Made by a program: the position numbers and the translations under genes
The notes under the pieces: generated by a model
What the model was told of the DNA's origin: nothing
The model's database searches: none
What the model saw: only the letters and a program-made list of their open reading frames with translations
DNA from: Lepidonotus clava
Taxonomy: Eukaryota > Annelida > Polychaeta > Phyllodocida > Polynoidae
Direction of reading: 5' to 3'
DNA length: 64,000 nt
Assembly (NCBI GenBank): GCA_936440205.1
Contig: OW387133.1
Location: forward strand, 50,618,374 to 50,682,373
Shown: positions 35,571 to 48,477 of the stretch, one piece after another
Layout of the letters: each line of letters opens with the position of its first letter
Position numbering within the stretch: position 1 is the stretch's first letter

Positions 35571-37079
35571 GATAAAATAAAACACATACTGCGTGATAAT
35601 GTTATTTGGTTGACGGTTAATTTAAGATGGGAAGTTATTAATGCCAGATGATTGTACAAGTGGCAAGGTAAAATGTTGGGCCTCCTCTGCGGACACAAAC
35701 AAACAGCCTGTATCTTGGGAATGAGGCTAGGAGCCCTGTCACACCTTGGGATTGTAGAGTTAGCAATTCACTTTTCAATTCATATGTAATGTGTAATTGT
35801 GTGTTCGAAATGCTCAAAAATGCAATACCATTTTAAAGCGGCTTGCATCGGAAGTCTTTAGAAGAATAGACTTTAATTCGATATGTTACCTCAATAGGAA
35901 AATGCCATTGCAAGCAATACACATATAAGAAATACACATGCAGCAAATTGTCGAGGTATACTTTTGTGATAATATGGTATGCCAATTTGGCAATGATTCA
36001 AACAGGTGGCTATCAGCCTCCGATCAATAGGCAATCATGGAGGCAAAAGATTGCTCTTTTATCTCAAGGTGTGACATTGGCTGCTCAAGCTTAGTCTCGA
36101 CAAAGAGAGTTTGCATATGATCGCTTTATAGATGAGAAAATGACTAGAACGTTCCAAAGTGAATATCTGAGGTGAATATACAAGCATAATCGTCCACAAA
36201 AGAAAATTTAAGCTTATTGGATAATGGCTATTCTATCTCTAATTGTGATTCCTAGATCATGGGCGTTCAGTATGTTTGTACTTATTATTTTCCCCCCAGT
36301 GACAACATGCATATGATAAGACCAGTTTGCATGTGCAACTACAAGTATGTGATCAGTGCAAAAACTCTGATGACCTAGGCTTGGTGCCTTTGATTAAGAG
36401 TTAGGTTAGGCCAGGTGTCTACTGGAAAGTAGCGGATTGAACCTGAGATGTACCTATTCGGATACATGGCTAGGCACGAGCCGATCCGGATGGTAATTCG
36501 CTAGAAAAGGCAAAGGAAAGTGCTTATATTATTAGATCTAAAGGACGTGGCTGATATGCTATTTCATACTTTATGGAAACTTTGTATACAACATTGATAT
36601 CTAGAAGCCCGGTAGACGTGGGAATTCTATTAAGGCGTTTTGAAAATATTATGGCTCTTTTTTTAAAAGGAAAAACAAAACAATTCAGCCGAGCGAATAG
36701 AAGTCTGCAGAAATTATGTAATGGGGAATATGAGGATGACACGTCTAGTAATTTAGAATAAGTGTTCCTATAGTGCTATTTTGTCCAGGATGTGTAAATT
36801 AGGGTATTGAAAGAGATGGACCAGAAGGAGCTTCTGCCATAGATCTGCACTAACTAATTATTTAAATGGAATCGATAAGTGCATTGACAGATCACACAGG
36901 GTCAGGGTATGGTCCGGCCAACCCCTTATATCCCCTGTTTCTTTTTCCAAAATACCAATAATGGTCCACTATCACCCATTTGCAATTCCTTATTCCACAA
37001 ATTTTTAGATTTTGTACTTTTATGAGACTACTGGGTAAGGTTAATTTTCTGCCCCCTTAAGCCTAGTCCTGATTATACC

Positions 37080-37630
37080 ATTTCAAATTTTTTTTTTTTA
37101 CAAAATTGGGAAAACGGAAAACGGTTTGGAAAATGGAAAGCCGGACCTACGTTTTCCCTTCTCCATTTTCCCTTTTCCTATCCTACTCACAAAATAGGTC
37201 CCTCCCATCTCATTAGTATGCAATGTTTGACTACTACCTCCCCCTGGCAGCCACTATCACAACCACATATAGCTTGTTAATTAACTTATTAAGCACCCAG
37301 GTGATTAGGGGGTGGGCCTATGATAATTAGGGGGCGTGACTAAATGGTGGGAGGAAACATGTGAACAAAGAAAATTGAAAAAACGGAATAAGTCAAAATT
37401 TGAAAAAATACAAAAAAAGGAAAAGGGAAAACGAACCAATTGGTATAACACTAAAAAGGGAAAATGGAATAGGGTGGTAAATTGGGCAACATTCCTATGA
37501 CATGATAAGGGAAAATGGTTTAGGGTATGACACTGTAAGGATGAAATAGTGTAATGAGGAACAGGGTGGTTAGAAAAGATATAACAAAAAAGGGAAAAGG
37601 GAGAAGGGAGAAGGTAAAATATGTATACAA
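37080..37630. repeat. Low-complexity GGGAAAATGG/CCATTTTCCC tract
   Basis: A patchwork of GGGAAAACGG, GGAAAATGG and TTTTCCC words on both strands with imperfect inverted copies (CCATTTTCCC near 37163 against GGGAAAATGG near 37457). No ends defined. Confidence 0.4.
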
Positions 37631-38229
37631 AAAAGGGGTGGACACTCTATACCCTCACCACACAGACTATGTAGTTCCAAAAATCCAAACGTTAATGCTT
37701 AAATACCCATAAATCAGTTATAATTATGTCATAATATGTATTTTCATTTTATTTCATTCAAATGTTTTATCTACTATTCTATCTAATGTGTAATACCATT
37801 TAGAATAACACAGTCATTGCAAATAGGCCAATAACAGAATCAGAGAAACACCTGGATATCCCAGTCTTAGGACTCACAGAAACAGGCCAACATAGATAGA
37901 CGCTGATGCATTTGATATTTTGTAGTTAAGGACAATGGCGCCATTTTCCAGATATCCAAAAAATGAAAGTTCTTCAATCTTAATCATATTTTGCAGAAAC
38001 ACTCACTAATATATGTAGAATTCAAAAATGGAATAGAAAATTGGCTGAGATGCATAGCTTTAGAGATAAAATTGGGGAAACATGACTTGTTTTAAGAACA
38101 TTTTGGAAATGCTGAAAAATGAATTTGGCAATGAAAATTACATTTTCTTCTGTCTCTCATATGATATAGGTTGTATAAAGGTACATTATGCATCTAAATT
38201 ATGGTAAGGGTTTCAAGAATAATATATAA

Positions 38230-38855
38230 TATTTAAAATATTACTAGAATAAATATTTTAATGAATTTATAGAAAAAGAGATAAACACCCATTTTAAGCC
38301 ATTTTTAGGCTTTAAAATGGGTATTCATCCCTCCTGGCCAAACAAGCACGGTGACCCCCTATTTTTTTGGCTGGAAATGATAGTGTACATCCTCATGCAT
38401 GTGATATCAAATTTTAGAGCAATTTTCAACTTTAGAATTTTTTGTGTGGAACTTTAATTTAGATTTTTTGTAATTTATAAATAGTTCATTTTGCGTAATT
38501 TTAAGTTAAAAATATATAATACAGCATTCAATTTTACAACAGTTGTTCTTTCTCACTTGAGAAAACATAAACACATTTATTAAAAATATTAGGATGGTCA
38601 TTATATCATTTCTATCAAAATAATTGCCAAATAAAGGCGAATTTCAAAATCTATTTTGCAAGTTAATTTTTGAACAATCAGCACATATTCAGACTACTCT
38701 AGCTGAAAAGTTTGCATGGTGACCCCTGATTATTTTTGCATTTTTGATACCTATATAGGTATAACTGTCACTGTAGAAAGTTTTAAACAAATCTCAACAT
38801 TAGATCTATAATGGCGTGATTGTCCTTAAGTCTACGTTAAAGGTGACGTTTGAGT
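38230..38855. repeat. Diverged interspersed repeat with two GGTGACCCC blocks (related to 5.0-6.0 kb)
   Basis: A hairpin ACCCATTTTAAGCC / GGCTTTAAAATGGGT at 38287-38325 precedes CACGGTGACCCCCTATTTTT (38349), TGGTGACCCCTGATTATTTT (38717) and GGCGTGATTGTCCTTAAG (38812). The same blocks occur in the 5-6 kb repeat. Confidence 0.4.
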
Positions 38856-39107
38856 ATAGAGATGCATAATTATATGGCTATGGTTTGATGAGTGCCCTAA
38901 AACTAAAACCGAAACCAAAATTTTAGCCAGCTACACATTATGGTGAAGACATACAATGTATGAGGGGAAGGGAAATATATTACAAGGACACAGCACAAAC
39001 TACAAAACGGTATTTACAGAAAACAGTCCGGTTACAGGTTAACATTTACCTATAGTTATTTTTCAGAGGTTGTCCAATTAGAATTAATTAGATTAAAAAA
39101 ACAAACT

Positions 39108-39113
39108 TTTATT
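39108..39113 (-). promoter_or_regulatory. Candidate proximal poly(A) signal of DUOXA copy B
   Basis: AATAAA on the minus strand 36 nt past the in-frame TAA (39151-39149) reached when exon 10 is not spliced. It would give a short-3'-UTR isoform. Confidence 0.45.
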
Positions 39114-39148
39114 TATCAAGTTGTTGAAAACAACAAACAACAACATAT

Positions 39149-42100
39149 TTATGTCACCAACCTGAAGTGCTGTTGTGGAGTTTTATTGTTATCATAGTTG
39201 CTCATGTCTTGCTTCCTGGCGTCCATGTTCAGATCGTGGCTGGGGGCCACGTCGACGTCCTGGTAATCTTCCACCATTTTATCCATACTAAAGTCGTCCA
39301 TCATCATCGCCTTGTTGTCGTAGTACACGTCCCTGCCGTTCTGTTGAGGTGGCACCACCGGTTTGCGAGCCTCGTTCTTGTCGTACCTGGGGTGACGACC
39401 AAAGAAATTTCATGCGTCAATTTTTTCTCTCAAAAATGCTCCAGAAAACAGTCACACATCTAAAAGATGATTCGTGAAAATGTAAAAAAGATGCGTGATG
39501 GATTTGTGAATGAAAATGTCCATATAAAATCACGGATAAAGTACAAATATTTATATGAAATACATGTACTTCATTATAATTATTAGAATCAAATTGCAAT
39601 TTAATTAGAGTGTTTTTAGCCCCAAAAAGAGTCTCGGATCTAATTTTTTTTTTTTGTATTTTCACCAATCTAAATTTTGGAATAACGGGCATTTAGATTC
39701 GTGAAACTTTTTTGGTCGTCATACCTGGGCATGGGCGGGCGTTCCTTCTCCATGCGGCCCATGGCGGCGTTGCGGATGTCGTCGTCGTCTGTCCCTCGGT
39801 CCATGACGCGGTAGCGCGACATGGTGCGACGTTTGCCGAAGCGCGTGGTGCCGAGACGCTCCTCCAGACCGGTCATACGTTTACGGAACACGTGGTGCAT
39901 CTGACCCTGGAGGACAGGAGGAAGGAGTGGAATAAAGATTTGTCAGTATTTCAGTTTTATTTGAATCAATTTCCATTAAATTGATGTTTAAAAAAAGATT
40001 TAACCGTCGTTGAATTGTATTGACTGTTAAACTGTTATTAGACTACGCACTTTTTTTGTTACTCACAGAGTGCAAAATCTACCTATAGCATGCCCATGAG
40101 ATATACACTCAAAAACAAGGAAGTAAGAAGTGTGTTCAAAACAATGTCATGTAAAAGGTGAAGGACATTGAAATATTCGCCCACACTTTTTTATATTGAT
40201 TAGAAACTTAAAAACGTATGATCTCTTCTGCCCTTGATATACCCAGGTTAGATTACAAATCATTTTTTCAAGAAAACAAGATGTCTCTTACCTCTCCGTC
40301 CTTGTTAGCCGCTCCGTTAGCCTTACTGTACCGGTGTTCTTTGCCAGAAACGATGCCCAGATTTTCCAGTTCCTCCTGACCTGAGGTTTTCAAAGACAAG
40401 GATGATATTATTATGATGAAGATGTTGCAAAATGCGTTTTGACTTTCATTTCGTTGTCTCACGTTGAGTTGGTCGGTTATGGATCTTATGAATTGCCTCT
40501 CCAGGGTCAAAGACGGCTTGCATACATTTATTGCATCATTAATAATGTCATGTATCATGTGCTCTGGGTATACAGGCAAGTTCAAGAAAATTTAATAATA
40601 ATTACGATGAGGTTCAGTTCTGCTAGATCCTTTTTGTAGCATCGAAAGCCATTCAACAGTAATCAGCAATACTGAATAGGGGCAGATAAACGTTGTTTCA
40701 ACTTACTGAGGTAGAATTCTTCGTAGTCTTTGGTGACGTCAATGTTGAGGAAATCACACAACCAGTCTGGACAAACAAAGTCCAGGATCCAGGCTGTGAT
40801 TCCCAGTGCGATGTTTAAGAAACCTACAGCCAATGAGCACAGAGAAAGAGGAATTTGTCAATGCAAAGACACTTGAGAACCAAGGGAATGATACTATGAT
40901 AACTAATTGATTAACGTAGACTAACTCAATAGGTAGGCCTATTGACCATTGATTATACTTGTATTATAATGTTAACACTTTTGCTATATTGTAACGGATA
41001 TATATAGATCAAAATAATTACCTGTTATCAGGCAAAGCCAGAAACACCAACCCCAGTGAAACACAAGTGCATCTGGCTCAAACGGGATCTTTAGGTCGGT
41101 CGGATTACGTATGAGGCCAAAACATAAGTTGCCTCCAATCATAGAAAGTCCAGTTAGCAGGAAGAAGATAGCACCATAGCTGCGAACCATCATGATAAGA
41201 ATGGCACTCAGTATGAACAGTGGAAAGGCAAGCCTGCAAGAAAAGATTCTCATCATTATAGTACTTCAAAATCATGTCAACGATACAACTTATTTCTTCA
41301 TGCAAACAAACCTACTGTTCAAAAAGATTTGATCATATAAAGTTGAGTTTTCAAGAGACCTTTAAGAAAGTTTGAAGAGCTTAACATACATGTTTTATGA
41401 ATATATCATAGTCTAAGTATCGAGATTGAAAAAAAGTCATCCAAACTCTATGTAAGTAAAGATTACACAAGACCTCGCAGTAGATCATTAGAGTGAATGT
41501 TACAGCTTATGTTTTCAGACAGAGCTCTAGGTTTAAGAGATAAAAATACATAAAATAATTTGATACAAGTCAGCTTAGTGTAGATGTGGTAAAATGATTT
41601 AGAATTGATAAGTCACTTACCACATGAAGATGTGTGTGTAGTATCCAGCTTGTCTATAGTATCTCCCCCAACGAATGCCTTCACCATCAGGTACAAAGTA
41701 TTCAGCAATCCAGAGAATAGGGTATGGTACCCCTCTAAACTGACCATCCCGGAACTCACGATTGATTAGTCCAGCTGTATTTGGGAAGGCAAAGTATATC
41801 AATAGCCTTTCTTATTGGAATTTTTTTTTATATATGTATGATTTATCATTCAAAATCCTCAATTTAATTATATAAACAATTATTCTTTAGGGCCTAAGCA
41901 TTCAACTATATCTAGAACAGATTTTACTTGTTTATGTAGATGGGAAATCGGGCCAAACTTTGTTTGTCAAACTAGGATTACTCATCTATAAATAAATTGG
42001 TGAAAATGACCCCTTTCTGTAAATTTACATACCAAAAGGGCCAAAGCCACCACGACCCTGTGTCCATCCTGGGTTGTCCCAGGCGAAACGCTCATTATAG

Positions 42101-45100
42101 TTGATAGTCTCATTGTGGTTGCCAAAACTGACTGTTTCGCTGCCCTCATCGTGGGCTTGATAAAAAAGAAAAATAGTCAGGAATTTCAAATCTAATTAGC
42201 ACTGTTATTTATGAAATGGTTTCATCTCAGGATTTACATGATAGGAAATGAAGTCAACATCTGGGTCGTTCATGTCAAGAACATGCACTCCCACACTCAT
42301 ACTTCTACTGTGAGTCATTACTCTGTTTGCACTATTTGGATCGTGAAATATTTTGATTATATTTTATATGAAACAAAGAACATTTTTTTATGGATGACTT
42401 ACCCTTCAGAGTAATATTGACACTACGGAGACCAATCTTTACCGCAATCTCTGCATGGATGTGATGCCTGGTTCCAGCCTTATATTGAGTGGTCGCAGTT
42501 GTTTCTGCCACTTCCCATTCTTGGCCAAAGTTACACACTGGAAAACATGGACTAATTATTTGGTTTCTTGAAGGGTACACACTTTGATTTCAAGAATAAT
42601 TGAGACATGTTAGTAAGGATTGTAAAGGTTTTGAATCTTTAAGTAATGCAAATCCTTCATTTGCATCTAGGTTATCAAATAAAATACTTACAGAATATTG
42701 ATATCAAGATAAAGCATCCGAGGACGATCTTCAAGAAGAAGATAAGTCTCTGCAAAAAGAAGAATATCAATAATCATGATCGATTACATTCAATCCATCG
42801 GCAGCATTTAAAAGGATCTGCGACCTCTTTGATAATGAGATACAGTTAGTTGTGTAAAAAAAAAAGGTCCTGACAGACAATAAGCTTATAATGAGCAGTT
42901 CCCTTGGCGTAACAACAAAAGTTTGATGCAAATTGAGGTGATGGTACTGCCCATTCAAGCGAGGTTTTTGTGTCTCGTTTGTTATTATTTTTCGGAAGTG
43001 AAATCTCCTTTATTATGATTGAGAATGTCATAGAGAGGCCACGGTCATAGTTAGATAGGTAATATTTTCCTTCCTGTAGGTATAAATTAATAGTATGAAT
43101 GAGGGAATTTGATAATAAATATTATGCCTTAGCTACAATCTAGTTATGGCCTTTTAATGGCTTAATTTGGTTTTTATAAATGGCTGTATAATGGGACACG
43201 GGGTGTATGTGATGTCTCATTGTCACGATACCTTTATGCGATAAGTTAAGTGTTTTTAATTTCCTCACAATTACAATTTTCACTTACATCAATTTTAGGC
43301 AGACATTTTCTATTTGATACGTGATCCTTCTTGTTTAACTAGAATGTTAGTAAACGTTGATGTAAGCCTTCATGTGAGAAACAGTCGCCCTGTGACCGAT
43401 CCCTTTAACTAAGCTTATCAGTGCATGAAGTCAAGGCAAGGGGGGCATGCTGTGCCAGGGTGAAACACCTGGCAGTGGAGGTGGCATCTCACCTGTGGCA
43501 CTAAACTAAAACCAAGTTTACAGAGTGCCTACGGCTAGTCTTTGTTGAACATAATTTAATTTTACTTTTTATAAATGCCAAGTTATCTAGGACACACTGT
43601 TCATATAGTTGGTATCCTATTGCTTTTTTACCGGGGTGAAACAAGGAAGACATCCTTGATTTTAGTTAAAAGGGAGGTCACGTGAACAGTCTACACGTGC
43701 CTTCTAGTTAAAATAAAGTAGTGGTGTGTGAGTTGCTGGCTGAAAGTACCATTAGTGTAGAATGTTCTCTCGATTGTATTCAACAAAAGTGGTGTGATTT
43801 ATCAAATTTATTAACGATAATTTTTTTCTTGTACAAACAACCGCAAATATTTTGTCCCGTTCTATGAAATTCGGCAATACATGTATTTGCACAAGACAGT
43901 TGTACTTTTTTGCTTTGTTTTTGTTTTAAGTGTAATTCAAAGCATCTGTTCTCATTTCTAGATAAGATAGGCATACTATTCTTTTATCTTATCTTATGAG
44001 GGCATGCTGTGCCAGGGTGAAATACCTGGCAGTGGAGGTGGCATCTCACCTGTGGTACTACATGTGACAGTAAAACCAAGTTTACAGAGTGCCTACAGCT
44101 AGTGTTTGTTGAACCGGATTTAATTTTACTTTTTTGTAATTGGCAAGTTATCTAGGACACACTGTTTGTAAAGTTGGCATCCTATTGCTCTTATACAGTG
44201 GTGAAACAAGGAAAACATCCTTGATTTTAGTTAAAAGGGAGGTCACGTGCACAATCTACATGTGCCTTCTAGTTAAAAAAAAGTAGTGGTTTGTGAGTTG
44301 CTGCCCCAAAGTAACATCAGTGTAGATTGTTTTCTCGATTGTATTCAACAAAAGTGGTTGTGATTTATAGATTTTATTAATGATAATTTTTTCTTGTACA
44401 AACAACCGAAAATATTTTGTCCTCATCTATAAAATTTGGCTATATTTACATCGATTCATGTATTTACACAAGACAGTTGTACTTCATTTTGGTTTTTGTC
44501 TTAAGTGTAATTCAAAACATCTGTTCTCAATTCTGGATGTAAAGATAATCATACTATTTTTTATCTTCTTATCTTATGAGGAGCAACCACCAAGGTGAAG
44601 TTTAAAAGCGAATTATCAAAACTCAATGAGATCTGACCTGATTTATTTGATTGTATTACCGACTATGGATTTGCCTACGGAATATAACTGTGCTGAAGTG
44701 GCTATCTCGATCATGTATACCGGATCTTTATTGCACTGTACTATTATTGATACCTTATCACAATGTCTATGTTTATCATATATGCCACACCTCATCACTT
44801 ATCCATTCATGTTCCATGTATTCAGATATCACTCTTTTACTACTGGAAGAACATGCACATAATGTATGTAAAGTTGTTACTAATAAAAAAAAAAGAAAAA
44901 AAAAGGACTTGACGAAATATCGATGTAATTCAATTAATTATATGAAAGTTGCTATTGTCTCATTATTCAATTTGCAAATGCTCACTGACCTTTCTGAAGA
45001 TGACCCCTGGAAGGACAACCAAGAAAGAGATGGCCAAGATAACAACTGCAAAAATAAATCCCACTTCCAGCACATCCGCTGTCACTGGGTTTTTTATAGG

Positions 45101-45192
45101 GCCATAGAGAGTAGGGTAAGGAAGTGTTCGGAAAGTGTCAAAGAAGCCATTCCCAAACTTCTGCCCCTCTGTGTCTTCGTCCGACATTTTGG
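39149..45192 (-). CDS. DUOXA: Dual oxidase maturation factor, copy B (DUOXA-like), exons 1-10
   Basis: Exons: 45187-44990, 42749-42692, 42537-42403, 42155-42033, 41774-41621, 41233-41022, 40823-40707, 40380-40292, 39906-39725 and 39386-39162, all with GT-AG sites and matching phases. Exons 1-7 have exactly the lengths of copy A (198, 58, 135, 123, 154, 212 and 117 nt). The ATG of MSDEDTEG is 5 nt after an acceptor (aatttcag), so a non-coding exon lies further right. The fold is as in copy A: TM1 in exon 1, TM2 in exon 2, a long extracellular loop with SVNITL and NHNET glycosylation sites, then the remaining TMs. Exon 5 encodes the same residues as in A. The tail differs: two extra exons, with a basic FRKRMTGLEERLGTTRFGKR region and Met/Asp-rich YYDNKAMMMDD. 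Read through past exon 10 the protein ends at 39149 (501 aa); with exon 11 at 33255-32946 it is 600 aa. Its job is presumably to mature a DUOX enzyme. Confidence 0.92.
43441..44580 (+). repeat. Tandem duplication, two units with period 558 bp, in intron 1 of DUOXA-B
   Basis: Both units start GGCATGCTGTGCCAGGGTGA (43443 and 44001) and end in TTATCTTATCTTATGAG-type sequence (about 43998 and 44578). They share blocks throughout, including ACCAAGTTTACAGAGTGCCT, GTTATCTAGGACACACTGTT and GATTGTATTCAACAAAAGTG, with scattered substitutions and small indels. About 90% identity by eye. No coding capacity. Confidence 0.9.
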
Positions 45193-46969
45193 CTGAAATT
45201 GAGAATAGAAATAATTAAAATGCAGGCAAAATATCTTAACAGAAATTGGCGAGAAGACATAATATAGCATATGGCTTTATTTGGAAAACTTGCACTAACC
45301 TCTAAAATAGGGATTTTCTTAATAAAACACTGGAACAATGCGATGCTCCTCAATATAGGTCTTTATCAAGCTTGAGGTTTCTAACAGGCTTCGTTTTTAT
45401 AAACATGTATTGGCTTTGCAAACACTGATACAAAAAAGTGTAGTTTCACAATCCTTTAGCACTGTTTATGCATGATGTAAACAAAATAAGTGGTGGCTCC
45501 TTGATCGCTGATTGCAATTTGCATACAACAAGTCAATCAGAGAACCTACTTTCAGTATCTCAGAATAATTCGTGCATATTAAATGCCATCCGTAATAGGA
45601 GCACACATACGACTGACCTCTCTTGTACGGAGCAAGGGGACTAGACAGAGTTTGTAAAGATAAAAAAAGACTATTTGCTGCGTCACGTTACTTCCCGGTT
45701 CAGTGTCAGAGATTTACTTTTTCAATAAATGCCTGATCTCACACAGCCATCTAAGTGATATTTTATGTGAGTACTTTAGTCTAATATTAGCTTACACTGT
45801 GTCAATGACCGTGTGTTTAATCCATATAGATACAGGAATCAAGGATTGTATTAATTCTTTATTTTCGAATACATTTTTTTCCACATATTTTACCATGCAG
45901 GTGATATCCAATTTCTCAGGTTGTTTTCCCATGATCACCATCTGTCCTCTATTCATCTTATTATATATAACAATTAGGTTGCTTTACAAGTCTTATATGG
46001 TATTCGGTTTCATGCCATGTTCGCAGATAAAAGCAAACTAATATAAAATTGTGAGCATCAAAATCGGTATTTTGAATACAGGCTTTAATTAAAGACCACT
46101 CCAGTAGAATTATACTAGTAATTTACCTGGTCACAGCCCATGACCAAAATGAAAAACCTGGTAGGAATTGACCTTTAGATAGTAGACCAATGCTCTAATT
46201 ACATGTTAAATACCTGGTTTTAGAACTAAGTCGATTAATGAGATGCAATCAATTACTAAAGGCAGGTATTTATACAAATTATCCTTTATAGGAGGTTTCG
46301 CGAATTATGTACATGACATCCTGCCCTCTTCCTTAAATCTCTCAACAACATTGAAGTTTGAGGACGCAATAGATAGATCTTTCCATACAACCTGCGGTTG
46401 GATCATTGCCATAAGCTAGTTATTTTTATTAGACGTACAAGCACGAGGTTCCTGGTTTCGGTACCACCCCCAAGAGGGATTCAAGATCGTCACGATTAGT
46501 CAAATCACAATGGGGAATGCTTGCAATACTTCTCGGTGATTTAATACATATACTTTTTTTGTGGGCTATACATAGTTCATTATCAGGGTGCCCACGCTTT
46601 GTCAAAGGGAAAATTAAGTTATTATAAGACCTTTTTTTTACAAGGTTAAAGTAGATATACCATCTTTATAGACTGAATGCCAATTTAAAACCATATTTTT
46701 GCAGGTGGAGCTAAAGACATAAGACATTTTTGATATCTCAGGACCTAGAATAAGACCTTGATAATAGACTTATAAATAAGGCAGCATATACAACACATTT
46801 TAAGACCTGCGCGGGAACTCTGATTATGTATAACTTGTACCGGAAATTAGCACCATCCCCATTTGAAAATTCCTGGATCCGCCCTTACTATAATATAGGT
46901 CTAAGTTAATGATTCATATCAATTCTGCATATAAGCTTTATGTGTGACCCTCAACCTTAAAATGAAGGG

Positions 46970-47037
46970 TAAGTCGCATATATATACATATATTATATTA
47001 TATATATATATATATATATATCATATTATATCATATA
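46970..47037. repeat. TA-rich microsatellite
   Basis: Imperfect TATATATTATAT tract followed by repeated TCATATTATATC. Confidence 0.8.
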
Positions 47038-48477
47038 AAAGTTGACAAATCTGTAAAACCTTGGGGTTGGGGGTTGGGCGCAGTGGTTAGTTGTGGGTTA
47101 GATAAGGCAAATGATGGTCCAGCCCATAGAGCTGTTTTTGATGATGAATTATACTTTTGCTATCATTTTTTTTCGATCAAATAGGGGATTAGATGGATGT
47201 TAACATCCGAATAATTATGTATTAGTGATATAGGCTAATCTTTTGTCCAAAAAGGGGAACTTTTATGACTGTTTTCAACATTGCTTTTTACTCGTGGAAC
47301 ATTTGAGACACGATTCCTCCAATATTATCAGTTAATTTGTTTACACAGAAAAAAGGAGGTTGGCCTAGGGCCAGTTATAAGTCGTGCACATCGTCCTCGA
47401 GCGATAATTACCTCATCCAATCTGTTTCTTCCTTCCTGGACTCTACTACACCGAGAGGACATTTTCCGAAAGAATCTAGGCTATAGATTGCATTATTATA
47501 TAGGGACAATTAATTCACCCTACCACGGATAGCTGCATGGTTTCCTTTGTTTTACCTGCAGACTATCCTTAATCATGATGCATCTTGGGAAATATGTCGA
47601 CAAAACACAAGGCTTAACTATAGAGATTTGCATTAATAATGGTATAATTTGTGGTTAAACATCATGGAAAATTGCCATTGACCAGCTGTTGACTAATTGC
47701 TATGTTTTTGTCGACAAAATTGGGCCAAATTAACCAGCAGTTGCTTTAAACACTGAATATCAGCTATCCGTGGTGGGGAGAATTACATAAACGGCAGATA
47801 TACCTATAGTTGTAAACGTAATAAACCAATTCTCTTATAGCTAAAGCAATTAAAGTAAGGGAGGGTTTTAAACATTTTAGATTGTCCGAACCGATAATAT
47901 TGAGTTGCACATGTACTTCCTGACTTCCTTGTATAACAGCCTGTCCATGTAACGGTGTTTGTCAACCTTTGTGGGGTGGTGGTAGGTGGGGGGGGGGGGG
48001 GGGAGTTATCCTACACCTATTTCTGGTGCAGGTGTAGCAAGGGAGGGGTACTACTGAGCCTACAACTAGTAGCAAAACACACCTGTGTGCGGGTACAACC
48101 TTCACAAAAGCAATCACTGCATGTTACTTTTCCCACCCCTCTCTATTGTCATATACGACTTACCTGTTTGAGCCGAAAACTCCGAGTATACAACTTTCTG
48201 TCAGTAGTACTGAAACTCTTCCACAGTTTGTGGGTGCTGCGGACGTGTGTGTTGCCCGTCTTTGACTAACCTAGTTCTCGGCTCCCTCGGCTCTCTTAAT
48301 TCATGTACGGTGGGCGCAGTCGTCGTGCAGCCCCTGATCACCCGACCGAGGAGAGGTATGTATGTACCATTCTCTCCGCAGCGCCCCCTTCTTCCTGCCG
48401 TCAGCTTCGGTTGTAGGCGAGCGAACAGGTGCAGCATGTGTATACATGTACGTCTTTATGTATAGGGCTATGTGACC

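Larger units (their letters stand above)
33260..39140. other. 5.9-kb stretch, probably the last intron of DUOXA copy B
   Basis: No coding frame with recognisable content. Contains a degenerate direct repeat (35.16-35.57 kb), a purine-rich low-complexity tract (37.08-37.63 kb) and a diverged interspersed repeat (38.23-38.85 kb). If exon 11 is not used, this is intergenic. Confidence 0.5.

Noticed and set aside
39167-39463. Hydrophobic plus-strand frame rich in Val and His
   Set aside because: Antisense to DUOXA-B exon 10.
43441-44580. LTR pair of a retroelement
   Set aside because: The two units are directly adjacent with no internal region, primer site or coding sequence; a simple tandem duplication explains them.
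44651-45196. 181-codon plus-strand frame
   Set aside because: Antisense shadow of DUOXA-B exon 1 joined to intron sequence; the minus strand has the conserved protein.
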